Origin: Rodentibacter haemolyticus
GTDB taxonomy: Bacteria > Pseudomonadota > Gammaproteobacteria > Enterobacterales > Pasteurellaceae
DNA: 64,000 nt
Direction of reading: 5' to 3'
NCBI RefSeq assembly: GCF_015356115.1
Contig: NZ_CP063056.1
Location: 248,001-312,000 of the forward strand
The stretch's first letter is position 1; each line of letters opens with the position of its first letter. The translations under genes and the position numbers were made by a program. The notes under the pieces are model-generated. The model worked only from the letters and a program-made list of their open reading frames with translations. It was not told the origin of the DNA and did no database searches. This document shows, piece by piece, positions 9,499 to 17,515 of this stretch.

Positions 9499-10014
9499 TT
9501 ATCCGGTACAAGCACTGGCGGATTGATTCGGTTTCAATTTCAAACTGCCAACATTAAAAAAGGAAAACAGGGTTCTTTCTTCACCTGCTTGTAATAAGAA
9601 ACAGTTGGAATCAATGGTGTTACGAACACCGTTAAAACGGGCTACCTCTATAGGATAAATCTTGGGGCTCACAATCATCGTTTTCTCCGTAAAGTAAGGA
9701 TAATAAAAATGTGCGTAAACTTCTTTTGGGCAATTTGTCGGCTGCAAACAGTCACAAAGTTTGTCATTTTTCACTTGGGCGGTCATACACCATTGCTGTG
9801 TTGCAGGATTACGATTTGCCAAAATAAACCAAATTTCAGAAGAACTTTCAGCCCTTGCTTGAATTTGCCGTAGGAATAAATAGAGGCGATGTTGCTCTTT
9901 CGCTAAAATCATTTTGTTATCATCCCTTTGCCAAAGAGGCGCAGTAATGCTCAAGGCAATGCTGATAATTGCCAAACTAATTAATAATTCGATTAATGTT
10001 GCCCCTTTCCGCAT
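9499..10014 (-). CDS. comN: Competence pseudopilin ComN
   Basis: First gene of the pilin-like operon; 171 residues. The prepilin signature is clear: leader MRKG, cleavage before A, then TLIELLISLAIISIALSIT with the conserved glutamate at +5. A GspH-like pseudopilin body follows, with four or more cysteines. A competence-type CRP site lies 76 bases upstream of the start. Order and location match H. influenzae HI0938 (comN). The product is expected to be processed by the prepilin peptidase and built into the DNA-uptake pseudopilus. Confidence 0.8.
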   Translation of the reverse strand: MRKGATLIELLISLAIISIALSITAPLWQRDDNKMILAKEQHRLYLFLRQIQARAESSSEIWFILANRNPATQQWCMTAQVKNDKLCDCLQPTNCPKEVYAHFYYPYFTEKTMIVSPKIYPIEVARFNGVRNTIDSNCFLLQAGEERTLFSFFNVGSLKLKPNQSASACTG

Positions 10015-10079
10015 AAAACGCCCTCAATTTCAACCGCACTTTAAAATATTTTTTGTAACTGACAACAAAGGCAAATTAT

Positions 10080-10101
10080 TTTTACGATACGGATCACAAA
10101 C
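10080..10101 (-). promoter_or_regulatory. CRP-S competence regulatory site upstream of comN
   Basis: On the minus strand the palindrome reads TGTGATCCGTATCGTA flanked by T and A runs. One half-site is the canonical TGTGA; the other is TACGA in place of TGTGA, with the C at core position 6 that marks Sxy-dependent CRP-S sites in Pasteurellaceae. Its centre is about 76 bases before comN, leaving room for a promoter about 41 bases downstream. Known biology: such sites need both CRP-cAMP and Sxy (TfoX). Assignment to comN is by orientation and proximity. Confidence 0.7.
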
Positions 10102-10167
10102 TTTAGTAAAAGGAGCTTAAAAATCGTGTTTTTACGATTTTCGACTGGTCATTTTGGCAAATATCGC

Positions 10168-10173
10168 TATAAT
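10168..10173 (+). promoter_or_regulatory. Probable -10 box of suhB
   Basis: A perfect TATAAT 39 bases before the suhB ATG. The -35 region is poor (near 10145, ACTGGTCA). A small hairpin (AAAATCGT / ACGATTTT, 10119-10140) lies upstream. Confidence 0.5.
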
Positions 10174-10211
10174 GATGCGGAATTTTCTGTTCTTTAAAAT
10201 CTGGTGGAAAT

Positions 10212-11015
10212 ATGAATCCAATGTTAAATATCGCCATTCGTGCGGCACGAAGAGCGGGCAACGTGATTGCTAAGAATTATGAACGCCGCGATGACATCGA
10301 AAGCGCACAAAAAGGTATCAATGATTATGTAACTAATGTGGATAAATCTGCAGAAGCGGAAATCATTCAAATCATTAAAAAATCCTATCCCGATCATACT
10401 ATCATCACCGAAGAAACCGGTGCTATTGAAGGAAAAGACAGCGATGTTCAATGGATTATTGATCCGCTGGATGGCACCCGCAACTTTATGAACGGTCTTC
10501 CGCATTTTGCCGTGTCAATCGCAATCCGAGTCAAAAATCGTACCGAAGTGGGTGTGGTTTATGATCCAATCCGTAACGAACTCTTTACCGCCGTTCGTGG
10601 CGAAGGCGCAAAATTAAATGAAGTGCGTTTACGCGTAGATAGCAAACGTGAGCTCCAGGGTGCGATTCTTGCTACCGGTTTTCCATTCAAACAACCTAAA
10701 TTTATGTCAACGCAATTTGCAATGATGAATCTCCTCATTGAAGATGCGGCTGATTTTCGTCGCACCGGTTCGGCGGCATTAGATTTATGTTATGTGGCTT
10801 CAAGCCGTGTCGACGGTTATTTTGAAATGGGCTTGAAAGCTTGGGATTGCGCTGCAGGTGATTTAATCGTGCGTGAAGCCGGTGGCTTAGTATGCGACTT
10901 TGAAGCAGGTTCAGGCTATTTACGCAGCGGTAATATCATCGCCGCACCGGCACGTGTATTAAAAGAAATGCTGAACAAAATTCGTCCTTGCTTAGACGCT
11001 GAGTTTAAAAACTAA
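10212..11015 (+). CDS. suhB: Inositol-1-monophosphatase family protein SuhB
   Basis: SuhB is a magnesium-dependent inositol monophosphatase that also associates with rRNA antitermination complexes in E. coli. The 267-residue protein has the family metal motifs: EE in TIITEETG, WIIDPLDGTRNFMNGLP, and WDCAAGDLIVREAGG. Length is normal. It is a single-gene unit, with a TATAAT upstream and a strong terminator after it. Confidence 0.96.
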   Translation: MNPMLNIAIRAARRAGNVIAKNYERRDDIESAQKGINDYVTNVDKSAEAEIIQIIKKSYPDHTIITEETGAIEGKDSDVQWIIDPLDGTRNFMNGLPHFAVSIAIRVKNRTEVGVVYDPIRNELFTAVRGEGAKLNEVRLRVDSKRELQGAILATGFPFKQPKFMSTQFAMMNLLIEDAADFRRTGSAALDLCYVASSRVDGYFEMGLKAWDCAAGDLIVREAGGLVCDFEAGSGYLRSGNIIAAPARVLKEMLNKIRPCLDAEFKN

Positions 11016-11025
11016 AAATCCCTTC

Positions 11026-11070
11026 AAAATACCGTATTTTAAATAAAAAAATACGGTATTTTTATTTTTA
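11026..11070 (+). terminator. Rho-independent terminator after suhB
   Basis: A perfect 15-base inverted repeat (AAAATACCGTATTTT at 11026-11040 and its complement at 11048-11062) with a 7-base loop, followed by a T-rich run. Works for the plus strand. Confidence 0.85.
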
Positions 11071-11077
11071 CAAAAAA

Positions 11078-11109
11078 GAACTATTCTCATTAAAAAAGGT
11101 GTGTATAAT
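11078..11109 (+). promoter_or_regulatory. Probable iron-regulated promoter of fecBCDE
   Basis: A TATAAT at 11104-11109 lies 29 bases before fecB. Just upstream, GAACTATTCTCATTA (11079-11093) resembles part of a Fur box. Iron repression fits the operon's function, but the match is partial. The ribosome binding site is AGGAG (11130-11134). Confidence 0.45.
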
Positions 11110-11138
11110 ACAGGTGTTTTTTTTAAACAGGAGAATAT

Positions 11139-12032
11139 ATGAAAAACACCGCTAAACTACTTTTTGTTTCTCTTTTTTTATTCGCTTCCTCACTTGCTCA
11201 GGCAGTAACGGTTACCGATGAAAAAGGTGAATTCATTCTTGATAAAACACCGACCCGTATTATTGCATTAGAGTATTCTTTTGTAGATGCACTTGCACAA
11301 GTGGGTATAAGCCCTGTCGGTGTGGCTGATGATAATGACACATCACGTATTTTGAAAGAGGTACGGGAAAAAATTCAACCATGGCAATCCGTGGGTACCC
11401 GTTCACAACCAAGCCTTGAAGTCATCGCTTCCCTAAAACCCGATTTAATTATTGCCGACCCTTCTCGTCATACGGCAGTGTATGAAGAGTTGAAAAAAAT
11501 TGCCCCTACGGTAATGTTTGATTCCCGCCATGAAAGCTATCAAGACAATCTCAAAACGGCACAGAAGATCGGTGATATTGTAGGTAAAAGTAACGAAATG
11601 AAAGCTAAAATCAATGAACATAATGCTTTCATCGCCAAAATAAAACAAAATATCCACGTAAAAGGAGAAAGCGCTGTTTTCGGCACATCTCGTGAAAATA
11701 AATTCACCTTTCAAAACAATACCGCTTATGTACCAAGTTTCTTAGAACACCTCGGTTTTTCTCCCGCCACGGTTAAAAATAATCCTCAAAGTTTAATAGA
11801 AATTAATCTTGAACAGTTAGTAATGGAAAAACCACAATGGTTATTTATCGCACATTATCGTGATGAAAGTATCGCTCGTAAATGGGAAACCGACCCCCTT
11901 TGGAAAGCGATTCCTGCGGTGAAATCTCATCACGTTTTTGCTGTTGACCCTTTTATTTGGGCACGTGGTAGAGGTTTAGAAGCCAGCAAAGTTATGGCGA
12001 CACAGATTGAGCAATTTGTAAATCAAAAATAA
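11139..12032 (+). CDS. fecB: Ferric citrate ABC transporter, periplasmic binding protein FecB
   Basis: Captures ferric dicitrate in the periplasm and delivers it to FecCD. The 297-residue precursor has a signal peptide ending LAQA before VTVTDEKG. Segments such as VGTRSQPSLEVIASLKPDLIIAD and FGTSRENKF match E. coli FecB closely as recalled, which supports the substrate. Its stop overlaps the fecC ATG by one base; four overlapping genes form a complete binding-protein/permease/permease/ATPase set. The fecIRA regulators and outer-membrane receptor are not in the window. Confidence 0.93.
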   Translation: MKNTAKLLFVSLFLFASSLAQAVTVTDEKGEFILDKTPTRIIALEYSFVDALAQVGISPVGVADDNDTSRILKEVREKIQPWQSVGTRSQPSLEVIASLKPDLIIADPSRHTAVYEELKKIAPTVMFDSRHESYQDNLKTAQKIGDIVGKSNEMKAKINEHNAFIAKIKQNIHVKGESAVFGTSRENKFTFQNNTAYVPSFLEHLGFSPATVKNNPQSLIEINLEQLVMEKPQWLFIAHYRDESIARKWETDPLWKAIPAVKSHHVFAVDPFIWARGRGLEASKVMATQIEQFVNQK

Positions 12033-13024
12033 TGTGGCAAACAATTTTTCGTTGGATACTCCCTCTCGGTTTACTGGCTTTCTTATTATGGGGAAGCCTG
12101 TTTTTATATTATCCCATTGAAATTCAACCGATTGCTGCATTACAAGTCTTTTTACCCGATTCAACCGACGAACTGGCGCAAATTACGGTAATTGATTTAC
12201 GGCTACCGCGAACTTTGGTTGCCCTGGCATTAGGAGCCACTCTTTCTGTGGCAGGTGCATTACTACAAACAATTACCCGTAATCCCTTGGCTTCGCCTTC
12301 GTTATTGAGTGTCAATTCAGGCGCTGCATTAGCTATGGTATCGGTCACAACGTTAAGCCCCACGCTGGTAAATGGATATAGCATTGCTTTTATTGCCGCA
12401 TTAGGAGGAGGAGCAAGTTGGTTGTTAGTGATGATAATCAGCAATGCTTGGCAAGATAATCAAGGCGAACGTAGCCGTGTAATTTTAGCCGGGGTTGCAG
12501 TCTCCCTACTTTGTGCCGCCCTAACAAAACTTGTACTCATTGTAGCGGAAGATCACGCATTCGGCATTATGAGTTGGCTTGCCGGGGGGATTTCGCACGC
12601 CCGCTGGGCGCAATGGCAGCAGCTCTATCCTTTCCTTATTTTGACCGCACTTTTCTGCCTCCTTTTTGCAGGTCAGCTTAATCTGTTGAGTTTAAGCGAT
12701 GAATCTGCCCAATCTTTAGGGGTAAACTTATTCCGCTTGCGTTGGTATGCAAATGTAATGGGACTGCTGATTGTTGGAGCGGCAGTAAGTGTAGCCGGTC
12801 CTATTGCCTTTATAGGTCTGCTCGTACCACATCTGGCACGTTATTGGATTGGCTATGATCTACGCAAAGCCTTACCAATGGCAATGTTACTCGGGGCGAT
12901 TTTAATGTTGATGGCAGACTTGATTGCAAGAGCTGTCAATTTTCCAAGCGAAGTCCCTGCCGGCGCAGTACTTGCATTAATCGGTGCGCCAATATTTGTC
13001 TTATTTGCAAAAGGAAAGCGATAA
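12032..13024 (+). CDS. fecC: Ferric citrate ABC transporter permease FecC
   Basis: One of two inner-membrane permeases for ferric citrate. The 330-residue, strongly hydrophobic FecCD-family protein has characteristic segments (LPRTLVALALGATLSVAGA, NPLASPSLLSVNSGAAL, VAGPIAFIGLLVPHLAR) and E. coli FecC-like EDHAFGIMSWLAGGISHARW. It overlaps fecB and fecD by one base each. Confidence 0.93.
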   Translation: MWQTIFRWILPLGLLAFLLWGSLFLYYPIEIQPIAALQVFLPDSTDELAQITVIDLRLPRTLVALALGATLSVAGALLQTITRNPLASPSLLSVNSGAALAMVSVTTLSPTLVNGYSIAFIAALGGGASWLLVMIISNAWQDNQGERSRVILAGVAVSLLCAALTKLVLIVAEDHAFGIMSWLAGGISHARWAQWQQLYPFLILTALFCLLFAGQLNLLSLSDESAQSLGVNLFRLRWYANVMGLLIVGAAVSVAGPIAFIGLLVPHLARYWIGYDLRKALPMAMLLGAILMLMADLIARAVNFPSEVPAGAVLALIGAPIFVLFAKGKR

Positions 13025-14004
13025 TGCCCTCTTTATCTGCGTTAAAAATTCGCCTATTTTATCTCTCAATGTTCGCTCTTCTCATCTTCCTTTTGGTGAT
13101 GAGTTTGCGTCTTGGGGCATACAGGCTTTCTTTCAATGAATTATTCGCCGCTCTTGATAGCAACGATAAGAATTACTTCACTTTAATAGAATACCGTCTT
13201 CCCCGTACCTTATTAGCAGTCGTTATCGGTGGCGCATTAGCGATTTCAGGCGTGTTAGTTCAAAGTGTGGTGCGTAATCCCCTCGCCTCACCTGATATTT
13301 TGGGCATTAACAATGCGGCCGGTTTAGTTGCCATTACCGCACTGATATTTTTACCACAACTGACATTTTATTGGATTCCCCTATTTGCCTTTATCGGTGG
13401 TACGCTTTCTTTCATATTACTTTGGATCATCTGTGGATTTCACTTCCGCCCGATTAAAATGGCGATTATTGGCGTGTCTCTCTCTTCCTTATGGGCAGCG
13501 ATTAGCCATTATGTGATGCTAACGAATCCCGTAGAAATTAACACCGCAATGTTATGGCTAACAGGCAGCCTTTGGGGAAGAAGCTGGGCTTATGCCCAAG
13601 TAGTACTTCCATGGTTATTGTTGCTACTACCTCTTCCATTTTTCTTCAGCCGAGATTTAGATACTCTTGGATTGGGTGAAAGCAAAGCTAGCACCTTAGG
13701 CGTTGGGGTTAACAGGGTACAAATCATCGTGCTGATTCTTGCCGTTGCTCTTTCCACTACAGCCGTTGCAATTTGCGGTCCGATTGCCTTTTTGGGGTTA
13801 GTTGCCCCTCATTTGGCCCGCCGTTTAGTAGGAGGGAGACATCGTAATTTACTCCCCGCCTCTTTTTTTATCGGTGCTATTTTATTGCAAATTTCCGATA
13901 TTATTGCCCGCATCATCACACCGCCTACCGAATTACCGGCCGGCATACTTACCGCAATTATCGGTGCGCCGTATTTCTTCTATTTATTAATGAGAACCAA
14001 ATAA
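13024..14004 (+). CDS. fecD: Ferric citrate ABC transporter permease FecD
   Basis: Second permease of the ferric citrate importer; 326 residues with multiple membrane helices. FecCD-family motifs: LPRTLLAVVIGGALAISGVL, NPLASPDILGINNAAG and CGPIAFLGLVAPHLARR. It overlaps fecC and fecE by one base, consistent with translational coupling. Expected to pair with FecC as a heterodimer. Confidence 0.93.
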   Translation: MPSLSALKIRLFYLSMFALLIFLLVMSLRLGAYRLSFNELFAALDSNDKNYFTLIEYRLPRTLLAVVIGGALAISGVLVQSVVRNPLASPDILGINNAAGLVAITALIFLPQLTFYWIPLFAFIGGTLSFILLWIICGFHFRPIKMAIIGVSLSSLWAAISHYVMLTNPVEINTAMLWLTGSLWGRSWAYAQVVLPWLLLLLPLPFFFSRDLDTLGLGESKASTLGVGVNRVQIIVLILAVALSTTAVAICGPIAFLGLVAPHLARRLVGGRHRNLLPASFFIGAILLQISDIIARIITPPTELPAGILTAIIGAPYFFYLLMRTK

Positions 14005-14771
14005 TGACAATTGAAATTAAAAACTTACAACTCTCCTATCAAGACACACCGATTGTCCATCATTTGTCACTCTGTTTTCCCCCAAATAAAGTGATTGGCT
14101 TACTTGGTCCGAACGGCTGCGGGAAATCCACCACACTCAAAGCAATAGCACGCCTACTAAAACCCAAACAAGGCACCATCACTTATCAAGGCAAAGATAT
14201 TTGGCAAAAAACACCTAAAGAGTATGCCAAACATCTTGCCTTCTTACCACAACAACACCTTGTGCCTGAAGGTATCAGCGTACGGGAATTAGTAAGTTAC
14301 GGACGCTCCCCCTATGTGAATTTATGGGGAAAATTAAGCGCTAAAGATGAGGAATTAGTGAACCGGGCGATGCTCCAAACACACACAATTGAACTCTCCG
14401 ATAAACTGGTAGCGGATCTTTCAGGAGGTCAACAACAACGCGTATTTTTAGCGATGACCTTAGCACAAGACACCGATATTGTATTATTAGACGAACCCAC
14501 CACTTATCTCGACCTTAACCGTCAAGCCGATTTAATGGCAATGATGCGTCAAATGCAGCAAGACGGCAAAACCATAATCACCGTTCTGCACGATCTCAAT
14601 CAAGCCAGCCGCTATTGCGATTATTTGATCATTTTTAAGGAAGGCAATTTAATCGCACAAGGCGCACCTGAAGAAGTAATGACCAAAGCACTACTTAAAA
14701 ACGTATTTGATTTAGAAGTGGAAATTCATCGTGATCCTGTAAGTAACACGCCGATGTTTATTTTGAAATAA
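14004..14771 (+). CDS. fecE: Ferric citrate ABC transporter ATPase FecE
   Basis: ATPase that powers ferric citrate import through FecCD. The 255-residue protein shows Walker A (GPNGCGKST, about residues 35-43), the ABC signature (LSGGQQQR), Walker B (DIVLLDEPT) and the switch histidine (TVLHDLNQA). Last gene of the operon, followed by a terminator built from two facing uptake sequences. Confidence 0.95.
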   Translation: MTIEIKNLQLSYQDTPIVHHLSLCFPPNKVIGLLGPNGCGKSTTLKAIARLLKPKQGTITYQGKDIWQKTPKEYAKHLAFLPQQHLVPEGISVRELVSYGRSPYVNLWGKLSAKDEELVNRAMLQTHTIELSDKLVADLSGGQQQRVFLAMTLAQDTDIVLLDEPTTYLDLNRQADLMAMMRQMQQDGKTIITVLHDLNQASRYCDYLIIFKEGNLIAQGAPEEVMTKALLKNVFDLEVEIHRDPVSNTPMFILK

Positions 14772-14788
14772 ATTATTTACTATTTATT

Positions 14789-14826
14789 GACCGCACTTTT
14801 AATACCAAAGTGCGGCACTCTTTTTC
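14789..14826 (+). terminator. Terminator after fecE made of paired uptake sequences
   Basis: GACCGCACTTTT and AAAGTGCGGCAC face each other around a short loop and are followed by TCTTTTTCC. Facing uptake sequences as terminators are typical of Haemophilus-type genomes. Confidence 0.75.
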
Positions 14827-14931
14827 CTTTTTATCATAACAGTTGCATAAAATGCTATTCTTGAATGTGTAGCGCTTTGTTACCACTCAAATCATATTAT
14901 TTCTACATACTGTTATTTCTTTCACCTATTT

Positions 14932-15717
14932 TTATTCCGGAAAAATTTCTTCCAAAATTAACGCTAAGCCATCTTCATTATTTGTTGCCGTAACTCGGTT
15001 GGCAGCCTGTTTGATTTCTTCCGGGGCATTGCCCATTGCAACGCCTAAGCCGACATTTTGTAGCATATCCAAGTCATTAAAGTTATCGCCAAAAGCAATC
15101 GCTTCTTCAGTTTTTACATTGAAATAATTTTCTAAAAAACGCACTGCATTACCTTTTGTTGCCGATTCGTGCATTACTTCCAGAAAACTCGGATGAGAAC
15201 GGCAAATACTCAAATGAGGAAAATCCGCTTTTAATCGGTTTTCAATTTCGATAATCTCATTCGGCTCACCGATAATTTGAATTTTGTGAGGAGAATAAAC
15301 CGCACTTTCATCATAGGGATCAATTTGAATGCCCGTAACGCCACGTTCAAAAACCACCCATTTGTTATTCACATCACGTGCAACGCAATCATTATCCGTA
15401 TAATAATTCACCCCTAGCGCCGGATAGTCTGCCAAAACCCGATTAATTTTTTGAATATCTTCCGCAGAAATTTTCACCGAATAAAGTGCATTCAAATTGC
15501 GCTCCAAAATGAGTGCTCCGCTAAATGCGACAATGACATTGTAATTATCAATTTGTTTCGCATAAGGCAAAATACCTAGTGGTGAGCGGGCAGAAATCGG
15601 CACAAAAGGAATACCGTTTTGAGTGATACGCTGAATCGCGGCTAACGTTCTTGGGGAGATTTTGTGATCTGAAGTTAATAAAGTACCATCAAAATCACTA
15701 AATACGGCTTTATACAT
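14932..15717 (-). CDS. Cof-type HAD-IIB family phosphatase
   Basis: A 261-residue haloacid-dehalogenase superfamily hydrolase. Motif I is DFDGTLL (nucleophile D8), motif II ISAR, motif III the lysine in SATKGNAV, and motif IV GDNFNDLDML; the cap domain between is of the IIB (Cof) type. These enzymes dephosphorylate sugar phosphates or cofactors; the substrate cannot be told here. It starts 25 bases after ybeY and may be co-transcribed with phoH-ybeY. Confidence 0.88.
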   Translation of the reverse strand: MYKAVFSDFDGTLLTSDHKISPRTLAAIQRITQNGIPFVPISARSPLGILPYAKQIDNYNVIVAFSGALILERNLNALYSVKISAEDIQKINRVLADYPALGVNYYTDNDCVARDVNNKWVVFERGVTGIQIDPYDESAVYSPHKIQIIGEPNEIIEIENRLKADFPHLSICRSHPSFLEVMHESATKGNAVRFLENYFNVKTEEAIAFGDNFNDLDMLQNVGLGVAMGNAPEEIKQAANRVTATNNEDGLALILEEIFPE

Positions 15718-15742
15718 AAAGACTCCATACTATTTTTTACGA

Positions 15743-16207
15743 TTATTTTTCCGATAAATAAGGATCGGCAAAACCCAATCCCTGCATAATTTGTGTTTCA
15801 AGGCTTTCCATTTCTTCCGCTTCATCATCTTCAATGTGATCATAGCCCAATAAATGTAAGCTCCCATGCACCACCATATGCGCCCAATGGGCGGTAAGCG
15901 ACTTCTCTTGTTCTGCCGCTTCACGTTCGACAACCTGACGACAAATCACTAAATCGCCTAATAAGGGCAATTCCACTTCATCAGGGCATTCAAAAGGAAA
16001 AGAAAGCACATTTGTAGGGCGATCTTTGCCACGGTAGGTTAGATTCAATTCGTGGCTTTCCGCTTCGTCCACAATACGCACGGTCATTTCTACATTATCA
16101 CTTTCCGGTTGAACTGCTGCTGTTGCCCATTGTGTAATTTGCGTTTCGGTTGGCAAACCTGCCGTGTTTTCCGTTGCGATCTGTAAATCAATTAGCATAT
16201 TGCCCAT
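15743..16207 (-). CDS. ybeY: Endoribonuclease YbeY (16S rRNA maturation)
   Basis: Zinc-dependent ribonuclease for 16S rRNA 3' end maturation and 70S quality control. The 154-residue protein has the signature H-x3-H-x5-H (HMVVHGSLHLLGYDH) and the RGKDRPTNVLSFPFE block shared with E. coli YbeY. It follows phoH by one base, the usual gammaproteobacterial order. A second in-frame ATG at codon 4 (MLIDLQIA) could be the true start. Confidence 0.96.
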   Translation of the reverse strand: MGNMLIDLQIATENTAGLPTETQITQWATAAVQPESDNVEMTVRIVDEAESHELNLTYRGKDRPTNVLSFPFECPDEVELPLLGDLVICRQVVEREAAEQEKSLTAHWAHMVVHGSLHLLGYDHIEDDEAEEMESLETQIMQGLGFADPYLSEK

Positions 16208-16208
16208 C

Positions 16209-17291
16209 TTATTCTCCTAAATTCTCCGCTAAAACCGACCGCTCTTTTTCACGTTCAGCCTTTCGTTGTTCCGCAAATGCTTGACGGCGAATTTCATCTT
16301 TCACTTCCCAAGCCTCATAAGCCTGAACTACTTTCGCCACCACGGGATGGCGCACAATATCTTTGCTGTCAAAATAGTTAAAACTCAATTCCGGCACGTT
16401 TTCTAATACTTCAATAGCGTGACGTAAACCGGATTTTGTACTACGTGGTAAATCAATTTGGGTAATATCGCCGGTAATCACCGCCTTAGAATTGAAACCA
16501 ATACGCGTAAGAAACATTTTCATTTGTTCTACAGTGGTATTTTGACTTTCATCTAAAATAATAAAACTATCGTTTAATGTACGCCCCCGCATATACGCAA
16601 GCGGGGCGATTTCGATAACATTGCGTTCCATTAATTTTTGTACCCGTTCAAAGCCTAGCATTTCAAACAAGGCATCATAAAGCGGTCGCAAATAAGGCTC
16701 GATTTTCTGCCCTAAATCCCCCGGCAAGAAACCCAATTTTTCACCGGCTTCCACTGCCGGACGGGTTAATAATATTCGGCGAATTTCTTGGCGTTCCAAT
16801 GCTTCCACTGCTGCCGCCACCGCTAAGAAAGTTTTCCCCGTTCCCGCCGGGCCAATACCGAAACTAATATCGTGCGTTAAAATATTATGTAAATATTGAA
16901 TTTGATTTTCACCACGCGGCTTAATCATTCCGCGTTTGGTTTTAATTGTGGCTGCATAGACTTTGCTTTCCGCACGGGTAGATTCCGTTTGAGATAGCAT
17001 TCGGCTTTCTTGTAGGGCAAGATGCACATCTTCTAAATCCAATTCTTTTACCTTTCCTTTAATCGGTGCGGTTTCCACATACAAATCTTGAACTAATTTG
17101 ACCGCACTTTGAATTAATTTTTCATCATAGGGTTTAGGCGTTTCCTCATTAGATTCTATGGTAAAAGTAAAATTATTACGGGAAATGTTGAGGTTAAATT
17201 CTTTTTCAATCAGTTTCAGATGATCATCAAATGCACCGCAAAGGGATTGAAGACGGGTGTTATCTTGAGGTTCAAGGGTAAATGAGGTCAT
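16209..17291 (-). CDS. ybeZ: PhoH-family ATPase YbeZ
   Basis: PhoH-like P-loop ATPase, functionally linked to YbeY in RNA metabolism. The 360-residue protein has Walker A at residues 147-154 (GPAGTGKT), Walker B (FIILDESQN) and the segment ILLTRPAVEAGEKLGFLPGDL, matching E. coli YbeZ. A short charged tail ends it. It is the first gene of a minus-strand unit with ybeY and probably the HAD phosphatase. Confidence 0.94.
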   Translation of the reverse strand: MTSFTLEPQDNTRLQSLCGAFDDHLKLIEKEFNLNISRNNFTFTIESNEETPKPYDEKLIQSAVKLVQDLYVETAPIKGKVKELDLEDVHLALQESRMLSQTESTRAESKVYAATIKTKRGMIKPRGENQIQYLHNILTHDISFGIGPAGTGKTFLAVAAAVEALERQEIRRILLTRPAVEAGEKLGFLPGDLGQKIEPYLRPLYDALFEMLGFERVQKLMERNVIEIAPLAYMRGRTLNDSFIILDESQNTTVEQMKMFLTRIGFNSKAVITGDITQIDLPRSTKSGLRHAIEVLENVPELSFNYFDSKDIVRHPVVAKVVQAYEAWEVKDEIRRQAFAEQRKAEREKERSVLAENLGE

Positions 17292-17414
17292 ACTTTAGTT
17301 TGTGAGTTTAAAACTTGGCAATATTTTAACTGAATATTGTTGAATTTACATCGGGTTTCACTGAAAAGCCCCCATATAAGCATTAAATCGAGAGTTTTAC
17401 TATGCAACGATCGC

Positions 17415-17450
17415 AAAAGTGCGGTCAAAATGATTTTGACCGCACTTTTT
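17415..17450 (-). terminator. Terminator of facing uptake sequences after the NhaC-family gene
   Basis: A perfect 16-base inverted repeat (AAAAGTGCGGTCAAAA and its complement) with a 2-base loop, flanked by T/A runs on both sides. It lies 66 bases past the end of the NhaC-family gene and upstream of ybeZ. Confidence 0.75.
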
Positions 17451-17515
17451 ATCTGTTGAATATACATCGCATTCTGCAAACAATGTTCAATTTTATGCGC
17501 TTAATATATCGCCTT

